Of a stretch of 35,496 nucleotides of DNA, positions 28,435 to 35,496 are shown piece after piece. Within the stretch, counting starts at the first letter, position 1. Each line of letters opens with the position of its first letter. Position numbers and translations under genes: made by a program. The notes beneath the pieces are model-generated. The model ran no database searches, was not told the origin of the DNA, and saw only the letters and a program-made list of their open reading frames with translations. This DNA is from Stentor coeruleus (lineage: Eukaryota; Ciliophora; Heterotrichea; Heterotrichida; Stentoridae), in NCBI GenBank assembly GCA_001970955.1, contig MPUH01000772.1, positions 1-35,496 on the forward strand. Direction: 5' to 3'.

Positions 28435-28789
28435 TTCAATACAAATAATTATTAACTAAATAATGGATTCTAAAATTATCTGGAAAACATTTTATGTTTC
28501 GCACAGAGAAAGTGTTTTATGCATTTATGCATATTTTAATTATTAGTCATTCTTAAGTTAGTTATTATATTATATCATCTGGAAGTAATACATAAATTTA
28601 CTAAGCTATTAAGGTCTAAAGAAAGACTTCTATAATAAAATCAAATTCTCCCTTCAAAATTTTAATAAAATTCTCACTCTAAGTCTTTTAATATTCCAAT
28701 AAATTATAATTCTCATCAAAAAACGCACTAAACGCCATGATTTCATTTATCTCAATCCAAATTCACAAAGTATTTATAATAAAATTATC
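28435..28789. other. Intergenic
   Basis: 355 bases. The half next to the LRR gene is C-rich and G-poor on the plus strand. No gene or RNA is seen. Confidence 0.5.
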
Positions 28790-29596
28790 ATGGGTGTTTG
28801 CTGGACTCAAGACAGAGAACTAAAACCTAAAGAAAACCAAAAAGTAGGCAAGTTAGAAATAAGCGAAGAATTCAGACATACTCTTCTCCTTACAAGTAAG
28901 CAATTGAATCCTATGGAAGATAATACAAGGCAATTACTCTCAACTTATTTCGAATACCACAAACCAGAACTTGATGCAAATATCACACAACTTTATATCG
29001 ACGCCTTAAGCTGTAATACAGAATCTCTTCTTCAATTAAACTTTTCTCATTATGAGCTTTCTTTACGTCAAGTGAAATTTCTTGGTATAGTCCTCGCATA
29101 TTGTTCTGAAATCCAAGTTTTAGATCTTACAAGCACTGGTATTGAAAATCAGGGTCTTAAATATATTACTAAAGCATTTCCTAAAATACCTACGCTTGTT
29201 CAGATAAGTATAAGGAAAAATGTTTTTGGATTTGAAGGGTTTCAATATTTCTCAAAAGGTATTAAATATTTACAAAACTTAAAGTCTGTAGATGTTAGTG
29301 AAAATCAGATTGGATGCGAAGGTATTGTGTGCTTTGCTAAGAATATTGGTAAATGTCCTGAAGTAAAAGAGATAATTATGGAAGAAATGGGTATTGATGA
29401 AAATGTTTTAGAAAAGGTTAAGCAGGAAATTAAATGTCAGAAATTGGAAAAGATTAGATTGAAAGGGAATTTGGAAGTTGAAGGAAAAGAAGCTGAGGTA
29501 CTTGAGAGGAATAAGGATAATTCTGGGAAATACTTTGCTGAAGCTGAAAAATCATGCTTGAAAACTGATGAGTCTCAGGAATTATCTGAAGCTTAG
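28790..29596 (+). CDS. Leucine-rich-repeat protein with acylation-type N-terminus
   Basis: 268 residues from the ATG at 28790. The N-terminus MGVCWT fits N-myristoylation (Gly2, Thr6) with palmitoylation at Cys4. Residues about 80-220 hold ribonuclease-inhibitor-type LRRs (for example IQVLDLTSTGIENQGLKYI and LKSVDVSENQIGCEGIVCFA; consensus LxxLDLsxNxIgxxGhxxh). A last divergent repeat, LEKIRLKGN, is followed by an acidic, Glu/Lys-rich tail. RI-type LRRs mediate protein binding, so a membrane-tethered adaptor is likely. No catalytic domain is seen. The partner is unknown. Confidence 0.8.
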   Translation: MGVCWTQDRELKPKENQKVGKLEISEEFRHTLLLTSKQLNPMEDNTRQLLSTYFEYHKPELDANITQLYIDALSCNTESLLQLNFSHYELSLRQVKFLGIVLAYCSEIQVLDLTSTGIENQGLKYITKAFPKIPTLVQISIRKNVFGFEGFQYFSKGIKYLQNLKSVDVSENQIGCEGIVCFAKNIGKCPEVKEIIMEEMGIDENVLEKVKQEIKCQKLEKIRLKGNLEVEGKEAEVLERNKDNSGKYFAEAEKSCLKTDESQELSEA

Positions 29597-29897
29597 AGTT
29601 ATGAGCGTTAATTAATCTTTTAAAAAGATTGGGTGTTTTTGTTATATTAGATTGTAAACTATTATTGATTAAATCCTAATGAAAATAATAATAACTTATA
29701 TAACATAAAATACGAGTTTTATATTACGAAATATATCGCAAAATACCCAAAAAAAAATAAAAGCAACTTCCATCATAGCCACCCCAATATTAAGTCAATA
29801 TTTTTCTTAAAAACCATGATATATTTATATAAATTCTATTATTTTATAACAAAATCCTATACTTCCTCATTCAAATCTCTATAAAAATAAATTATCA
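29597..29897. other. Convergent intergenic region
   Basis: 301 bases between the LRR gene and the convergent basic-protein gene. It is G-leaning near 29600 and C-rich near 29898 (29761-29880: 26 C, 4 G). No gene is seen. Confidence 0.5.
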
Positions 29898-30695
29898 TTA
29901 TGGTGATTCTTCCTCACTCGAAGAAGTTATATATACAAACGGATCCATATCTAAAGTTTTCTTAATTCTCAAAGGAAACTCCACTGGCTGATTTCTACAC
30001 GACATATTATTCCTATAAAATTCACTCAAATCATGCATACCTAAAGAATTCTTAACTCCTTTAGGTGATAACCTATGATGCTTTGGTGATAGTTGGAGCT
30101 CCAAACCTTTGTTTTTTAAAGATTTAAACGACTTCGCACAATTGTTTTCTTTGTACTTCTCACAATTAAGTTTTTTCTTAGACTCTGATACGAAATTTTC
30201 ATGTGGATTCTGAGTTTCTTTAGAAGCTACAGGGCGGTGCGAATCAATTTTATACTTGTTTTTAACCGAGTGGATTCGTTTGTTATCTTTTTTATCACGA
30301 AGTATTTCAAACCCACATCGCTTTGATTTAGGTGTTACCCGAGAAATTTTGGTTTTATTGACAAGACTTGAAGCTTTTTTTTTTTTACTAGGTAATTTTG
30401 AAATGTTTCTTAAGATTTTTGTCCCTTCTTTTGATGATGGAGTGGTTCTATCATTTTTTATAAGACTATCAGCTAAAGCGATTGTGCTATCATCTTCAAG
30501 TCCGCCTTCAACATCGATAATACTTATACTTTTTTCTGGAGAAATACTGATAAGACTTAAACTATGTAAAGTGTTCATTGAATGAATTCCGAGCTTGAGG
30601 GTTTTTTTTAAGACTTCACCCCATTCGACTTTGGGGAATTTTTTGAGGTAAGCTTTGATTGTTGGGTCTTCAAAAACTGCTTCAAGATTTTCCAT
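29898..30695 (-). CDS. Basic, probably disordered protein of unknown function
   Basis: 265 residues from the ATG at 30695. The N-terminal 45 residues look folded and helical (ENLEAVFEDPTIKAYLKKFP, then VEWGEVLKKTLKLGI). The middle is Lys/Ser/Asn-rich with NLS-like clusters (SKLPSKKKKAS, RVTPKSKRCG). The C-terminus is short and acidic (TSSSEEESP). The short N-terminal helix plus long basic tail suggests a microtubule- or nucleus-associated protein, but I recognise no family. Its 5' flank is the clearest G-rich tract in the window (plus strand). The frame has no break. Confidence 0.65.
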   Translation of the reverse strand: MENLEAVFEDPTIKAYLKKFPKVEWGEVLKKTLKLGIHSMNTLHSLSLISISPEKSISIIDVEGGLEDDSTIALADSLIKNDRTTPSSKEGTKILRNISKLPSKKKKASSLVNKTKISRVTPKSKRCGFEILRDKKDNKRIHSVKNKYKIDSHRPVASKETQNPHENFVSESKKKLNCEKYKENNCAKSFKSLKNKGLELQLSPKHHRLSPKGVKNSLGMHDLSEFYRNNMSCRNQPVEFPLRIKKTLDMDPFVYITSSSEEESP

Positions 30696-31157
30696 TTATT
30701 ACGTTAGACTTTAGAAGATAGGATGGAGTTTTTATGAGATGAATATTTAGGTTGTATATGACAAAGATCAATTAAATACTTCTAGTTTTTGAAGAGTGAT
30801 AGGAGAATGAAGTTTTTGTTTAGGAAATGGAGATGGGAGGATTTTTGATAGGAGGGATGAGATATTTGGTGGATGTTTGCTGGTGGAAGATGGAGAATAA
30901 GCTTTTTTATTGGGTTTTAAGAGATTTTGATAGAAAAATATACTTAAATTTGTAAGAATTTAATTTTTTAACTGGTGATCTTCTAAATGATATGACAATT
31001 AGTATTATAAAAAGAAAATGCATGATTTATATATTTCTGTTAGGTATTTTATAGATTTTAGTTTGTTATATAAAAAAAATTATGCTTGAAGTTAGGGATT
31101 AGGATTTAGAAAATGATAATAAACTAATGTATATCTATATACTTGAAACTAATAAAC
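30696..31157. other. Intergenic, strong G-rich tract
   Basis: 30781-30900 has 43 G and 2 C on the plus strand, the mirror of the C-rich tracts before plus-strand genes. The rest is AT-rich. No gene or G-quadruplex-like array of regular G3 runs is evident. Confidence 0.6.
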
Positions 31158-33160
31158 TCATTTAAATATTTTTTCAGTCAATCCACATATCCTATTATAA
31201 TATTCCTGAGGATCTATTGAACTTATCTCTATGGTTTTATTTATCATAGACTTTATCACTTTCTCACTGGATTTTGAAAAATTATATAATTGAAAAAAGT
31301 CAATAATCCCAACACTAATAATTTCTCCTTTCAAATTTTTAAAGCTATATCTATTAAGTTCATCATGTCCATCAAAGTTCTCATTTATTCCTAAAAGTAT
31401 TGAATAATCCATTATGCCTAATTCTTTTAAGGTAAGAAAATCATCCTTAAGTATATTAATAAGATTTTTACTTGTCTCAAGATCAATTTCTAGATTTTTG
31501 TTATATAGCTCGAAGTTGATGTCTTTTAATACAATACCTTTAGGTGGATTTGTGTTATCACTTATCCCTTTTACTATTCTACTAACCCTACTACCTTTTA
31601 AATCAAAAATTAAACTGTTGTCTTTATCATGTAATATATTTTCCATTATCATTACATATTGTTTAAGAGGATATATTTTGAAAATTCCATAAATTCTTGC
31701 AAGTCGGCTTTCTGGATATTTTGACACTCTTTCAATATAAAGTAATAAAAGTTTGTTAACAAATAAATTAGCTTCAGTTTTTGTCAGAGTCTTAATTATA
31801 AATTTATCATTTGTAGTAGAAAAAATAAATGCATCACTTCTTCCTCCAGATTCGCCAACCAAATTTAAGAGCTTCCGATAATTAGATGGAACTAGANTCT
31901 TCCTCCAGATTCGCCAACCAAATTTAAGAGCTTCCGATAATTAGATGGAACTAGAAGCGAACTTTTTATACAAGACGCTTCGCAGAAACTTTGTAAACCA
32001 TGAAATAATTCAGGGTTTATTTCTTTTATTGAAAGTTTACTAACAGGAACTTATTACTAAATACCTTTTGTTATACAATCAATGCATAATAAAGATGCTA
32101 AATTTATCAGATCAGATTCACTAAAAGTTTTTTTCTTGGATTTCAATTTTTGATTTGAACTATCTAGATAATGAAGAGATATCATAATAAAAATGTTTAA
32201 TAAAGACTGTTTAGTTCTTACATTTGATGTTATTTTCTGGAAGTATTCATCTAAAGAAAAAATATCAACACTTAGCTTGTCTAGAGATTGCGATAGAAAC
32301 TCAGTTAGAAGAATGTTTTCTGAGTCTCTGAATTCTTTTCTTATAGACCTTTTATAGAGTTTTGAGAGGAGTTTTCTTTTTTTAATAGCAGTGATGATCA
32401 AATTTTGGAATTTTTTATCAAGCAAAAAAACACAAAATTGGATAATTCCTAATAGGCTGTTTATAATCAAGCTCATTGTATAGCATTGTGCAAGAGTTTT
32501 TCCATCCAAAGAAAATATGTTAAGCGCAATGATAATCGAATCAAAATAAAGCGTAAATGCTATGACAAAGCTCATCATAATAAAATTAATAATCTGACTT
32601 GATTTTAATAATACTCTTTTTTTGAAAAGCACACATATGCAAAATCCAATAAATAATGATGTTATAATTAGATAATAAGACACAATCTTAGAGCATGTAG
32701 ATGTATCCTCAATTTCTTGATAATTTATCTTGTTAATCTCTGTTGATATAATAATAATTAAAGCAAGCATTGTTGTTAAAGCTATCACACAAATTTGGTG
32801 TATTAATGCTCTTTTTTTATAATTCCTAGATGTTGAATTGAATATTTTTAATAATATTTCAATGTAAAGGGAAATCAAATAGTGGTAACTTGCAAAATAA
32901 GTTATGTCTATACTATAACTAATAATGTTATATTTACGAGAAATTTCTCCATATCTGAATATTTGTTACAAAAACTCGATTGATATTTCGAGTAACACTA
33001 AAATACTTGATATGCTTTCAAATAATAAGGCATAGAAAAATAATTGATTTGGATGTCTGAAAAGCTTCCCACCAACAAATATGTATAGGAATACTGCTAT
33101 AGATAAGCAAATTGTTGAAATGATACCCATAGATATTACAAATATTGATTCAATTTCCAT
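31158..33160 (-). CDS. Seven-transmembrane receptor fused to phosphatidylinositol phosphate kinase (GPCR-PIPK)
   Basis: Exons are 32970-33160, 32065-32954 and 31158-32049, with two 15-nt introns. The third exon includes a 58-nt duplicate around the N at 31897. After splicing and removing one duplicate the frame gives 637 residues. Seven hydrophobic helices lie at about 6-30, 38-62, 76-100, 113-134, 153-174, 182-212 and 218-242. A linker leads to a PIPK domain (about 405-637): GESGGRSDAF, KFIIKTL with Lys427, DLKGSR (490-495), GIVLKDINF, MDYSILLG (554-561), IIDFFQLYN (589-597) and IDPQEYYNR. Known GPCR-PIPKs (Dictyostelium RpkA, Phytophthora GK proteins) have the same order. The likely role is receptor-controlled synthesis of phosphoinositides at the membrane; the ligand is unknown. 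It shares a 312-bp divergent region with the zinc-rich gene. Confidence 0.85.
31839..31955. other. Assembly join: 58-nt duplicate around a single N
   Basis: 31839-31896 and 31898-31955 are identical around the N at 31897. Removing one restores the frame between the linker and the kinase domain of the receptor-kinase gene. Confidence 0.9.
32050..32064 (-). other. 15-nt intron 2 in the receptor-kinase gene
   Basis: On the minus strand, gtatttagtaataag contains the in-frame TAG that ends the upstream frame. Removal joins ...CITK to VPVSKLSIK with a split codon. It has GTA, AG and A at position 10. Confidence 0.85.
32955..32969 (-). other. 15-nt intron 1 in the receptor-kinase gene
   Basis: On the minus strand, gtaacaaatattcag contains the TAA that ends the first frame. 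Removal joins ISIEF to LYGEISRK in frame and supplies transmembrane helix 3. It has GTA, AG and A at position 10. Confidence 0.85.
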
Positions 33161-33472
33161 AATTATATTGCATAGTTTAATAAGAATATTTTATATATGT
33201 TAAACTCATACTTATGAAAGTGTGTATATAAAGCAAATAATAGTTTATAATAAAATTTTTTGGTTTTTGTTAATTAAAGCAAAACTTATTAGCCTAAAAA
33301 TATACACTGATATATTAAATTATATTTTCATATTTTATTACACAGAACCTAAAAATTTACAATAATTAATTAAACTACCCTACTATTCAACTATCTTTCC
33401 TCAAAAACTTCCTCCATTTTCCACAAATTTAGCCATAATAATATTAAAACCTATATTAATTTTACCTATATA
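33161..33472. promoter_or_regulatory. Divergent promoter region
   Basis: 312 bases separate the receptor-kinase start (33160) from the zinc-protein start (33473). The right part is C-rich and G-poor on the plus strand (33361-33470: 25 C, 1 G). No specific element can be named. Confidence 0.5.
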
Positions 33473-34960
33473 ATGTCTATAAATATGTTTCCTAGTTTCA
33501 GCTCTGAACTTAATGCAAATCATAGAGGTCCATATTATACTTTAAGCAATATAGGAGTCAGAGCAATTGAATGTAATCAAGAAAACCCACATTTTGTCTG
33601 TAAAGTACTTATTCAAAATAATGATATTGTTAATGAACTGATCCTAGGGTCATATTATTATTCCTTGATTTACAGAATCGACTTTGCCATAATTTTCAGT
33701 AAAAATTTACAGTTTTCTAATGAACTTTATGTTGCTAATCAAGAAAAATATAATTTAATCAACAAGTTCAATGCGATTTTTACAAGAATGCACCAAAATC
33801 CTCAGAGTTTTCACAAAAAATATACCCCACGACAAGATATGCTAGGTGAAATTACAAACTATATTAAGAAATACAATCATCCAGAAAAAGAGACAATAAA
33901 TTTATACGATTTCTTTCAATGGTTTTCTATATTTACTTCAATAAGCATTTTACTTTTTAATAGCAACAAAACTTATCATTTTTCTAATGCAAGTCCTATA
34001 TTGACCTTATATCTCAAGCTAGAAGGTGAAGTAACTTATCTTCTCTATCCAAATCAATATTCAAATGAACTATTAAAAAATGTTATAAATAATAATCAGC
34101 CTGTAATAGAAAAAATTTTATCTTGTGGTCATCCATTTCCTGATATCAGTCTGAAAGAAGCTAAAAATTTAGTTGAATTAGTTAGAATATCTACAAAATG
34201 CCAATATGGATGTGAATATTTGATGAATGAAGAATTAAAACTTATTTATGAAACATACAGGAGTAGTTATCCTTATAGTGAAACTCACTGTTCATTTTGT
34301 AATACCACCCTAGAAAATTCAAGTGTTAAATGCTCTAATTGCCAATTTAGTTACTGTTTCCAAAACTGTAAAGATAAGTTGGCTAAAGAAAATTATTATT
34401 ATTGTGCTATTTGTGATTATATATTAAGACCTCCAAATATAAAAAAAGCCAAAAAAAATATTAAAAAAACTGAAGATGTGCCAGTTAAAATGCATAAAGA
34501 ATATGATTTACCTTTAGAGAACTCGAATTATAAGTGCAATCACAAGCCTGATATGGTATTTTATTGTAATTATTGTAAGAAAATTAGTTATCAGTATGAT
34601 ATGCAAGTGCTAAATGATAATATTTGCCCTAAGTGTAGAATTTTTTTCAAAAATTCTAATAATTTATGTTGTTTCTGTAATTATGAACAGCAGTATCAGA
34701 ATAGTATGAGGGTAGAGGAAGGATATAAAAATGTGACTAATAGTATGAGGGTAGAGGAAGGATATAAAAATGTGACTAATAGTATGAGGGTAGAGGAAGG
34801 ATATAGAAATGTGAATAATAGTATGAGGGTAGAGGAAGGATATAGAAATGTGAATAATAGTATGAGTTTAAATAAAGCTCAACAAGAAATAAATAATTCA
34901 TATGGCTTTGAATTACTAGATGAAGAAGATTCTAGTCTAGATAACCTGAAAACTGATTAA
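33473..34960 (+). CDS. Cysteine-rich zinc-finger protein with a possible degenerate otubain-like domain and a 13-residue repeat
   Basis: 495 residues from the ATG at 33473. The N-terminal 220 residues include FQWFSIFTSISILLFNSN and TYHFSNASPILTLYLKLEGE then VTYLLYP. These recall the end of otubain-family OTU domains (PHIFPEG ... VYLLYRPGHYDILY), but the catalytic GDGNCFYR motif and the GHY histidine are absent, so any such domain would be inactive. This is inference. Residues about 270-405 are a Cys-rich zinc region (HCSFC, KCSNC, YCAIC, KCNH, YCNYC, ICPKC, CCFC), perhaps a RING/IBR-like array. Residues 410-461 are four copies of NSMRVEEGY(K/R)NV(T/N), followed by an acidic tail. A ubiquitin-pathway role is suggested by the layout only. 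Confidence 0.75.
   Translation: MSINMFPSFSSELNANHRGPYYTLSNIGVRAIECNQENPHFVCKVLIQNNDIVNELILGSYYYSLIYRIDFAIIFSKNLQFSNELYVANQEKYNLINKFNAIFTRMHQNPQSFHKKYTPRQDMLGEITNYIKKYNHPEKETINLYDFFQWFSIFTSISILLFNSNKTYHFSNASPILTLYLKLEGEVTYLLYPNQYSNELLKNVINNNQPVIEKILSCGHPFPDISLKEAKNLVELVRISTKCQYGCEYLMNEELKLIYETYRSSYPYSETHCSFCNTTLENSSVKCSNCQFSYCFQNCKDKLAKENYYYCAICDYILRPPNIKKAKKNIKKTEDVPVKMHKEYDLPLENSNYKCNHKPDMVFYCNYCKKISYQYDMQVLNDNICPKCRIFFKNSNNLCCFCNYEQQYQNSMRVEEGYKNVTNSMRVEEGYKNVTNSMRVEEGYRNVNNSMRVEEGYRNVNNSMSLNKAQQEINNSYGFELLDEEDSSLDNLKTD
34700..34866 (+). repeat. 39-bp coding tandem repeat, 4 full copies plus a partial
   Basis: Copies lie at 34700-34738, 34739-34777, 34778-34816 and 34817-34855, with an 11-nt partial after. 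Copies 1 and 2 are identical, and copies 3 and 4 are identical to each other but differ from 1 and 2 at two bases (A/G giving Lys/Arg, C/A giving Thr/Asn). The order is AABB. Confidence 0.95.
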
Positions 34961-35496
34961 AAGATAGTTTGCTTAAGGTTGGCTATTAGATAATTATAGG
35001 TTTTATATGAAGGAAGTAATTATTATATGGAGTAGATTATAGAATTGACTTAATAGAATAGTTGCAAGATTGATTAAATGTGATTTATATATGATAGTTT
35101 CTGAAAATTTACTATAAAAAGTTGATTAACTTATGTGTAAATATTTAAAAAGCTTAAATCTATAAAAAGTTGATTAACTTATGTGTAAATATTTAAAAAG
35201 CTTAAATACTGAGTAATTTGGCTAGTGAATTAAGATTTGGATTTTTAGATAATTTATAATATAATTTAAGCATTAATAACTATATTATCTTTTAACTTAC
35301 TCTCCTTAATAAATTCATAATGACCTTTTTACATCCTAGCAATTCTCTTTCATAAACATACAAAAACATATCACCCCATATTTACTAGCTAATGCATCCA
35401 ACAAGTCAATAAAAATCTTTTTAAAAACAAAGCATCAAAAAATTTAAAAGCAAGTCTAAACTAAACCTATAAATCCCAAACCAAACCAAGACAGAC
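34961..35496. other. Intergenic to the right edge
   Basis: 34961-35100 holds 29 G and 4 C. From about 35281 to the end it is C-rich and G-poor. No frame is seen. By the strand rule in this window a gene should start or end just beyond the right edge. Confidence 0.5.
35112..35207. repeat. 48-bp tandem duplication
   Basis: 35112-35159 and 35160-35207 are identical 48-nt copies in non-coding DNA, with no N between them. It could be a true duplication or a collapsed-overlap error. Confidence 0.85.

Noticed and set aside
30361-30400. Run of T (minus-strand poly-Lys codons) as a possible slippage site
   Set aside because: It encodes KKKK in an intact frame with no sign of frameshift.
31414-31692. 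Hydrophobic 92-codon plus-strand frame, apparently a membrane protein
   Set aside because: It is antisense to the PIP-kinase core, whose motifs are unmistakable. Hydrophobic antisense frames are common in AT-rich genes.

Overview
This window is AT-rich protist DNA and almost certainly comes from the macronuclear genome of a heterotrich ciliate of the Stentor type. TAA, TAG and TGA all end long conserved reading frames, so the code is standard, which argues against Tetrahymena, Paramecium and Euplotes. Three genes can only be read through if 15-nt introns are removed. I found four such introns (17334-17348, 24057-24071, 32050-32064, 32955-32969); all start GTA, end AG and carry an A at position 10. 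Genes are dense on both strands and several encode axonemal, cortical or signalling proteins. The genus name is an inference from these features, not a database result.

Layout. 1-2685 (minus): two related zinc-module genes, one broken by a 34-bp tandem duplication and one by a 1-nt frameshift. 2686-4119: a long intergenic region holding a 64-bp tandem duplication, a hairpin, and a GC-rich, hairpin-rich segment (about 3471-3745) that looks like an unidentified structured RNA. 4120-5624 (plus): an AGC/YANK-like kinase with an acylation-type N-terminus, then a small membrane protein. 5639-11908 (minus): a 2089-residue coiled-coil protein. 12417-13106 (minus): a SHIPPO-like protein. 13536-15040 (minus): a divergent importin-alpha. 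15237-16118 (plus): a SAXO-type microtubule protein. 16156-17366 (minus): an IQ-motif protein. 17662-19203 (minus): a Tudor/MBT-like protein. 19840-20460 (minus): a Rab32/38-like GTPase. 22054-22527 (minus): a dual-specificity phosphatase ending in a CAAX box. 23532-24161 (minus): an NCBP3-like protein. 24660-28434 (plus): three tandem paralogues with a TSNAXIP1-like core. 28790-29596 (plus): an LRR protein with an acylation-type N-terminus. 29898-30695 (minus): an unknown basic protein. 31158-33160 (minus): a seven-transmembrane receptor fused to a phosphatidylinositol phosphate kinase. 33473-34960 (plus): a zinc-rich protein with a 4 x 13-residue repeat and perhaps a degenerate otubain fold.

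Assembly caution. Four single N characters (5115, 14094, 16926, 31897) each lie between two copies of the same 125, 40, 76 or 58 nt. Collapsing each duplicate restores or keeps one continuous reading frame, so these are unmerged contig overlaps and not biology. They split the importin-like, IQ and receptor-kinase genes and duplicate the kinase tail.

The strongest signals for follow-up are the receptor/PIP-kinase fusion (seven helices plus a complete kinase core once two introns and one artefact are removed), the GC-rich structured-RNA candidate flanked by 13-bp direct repeats, and a strand-composition rule in which every gene flank I counted is strongly C-over-G on the sense strand upstream and G-over-C downstream.
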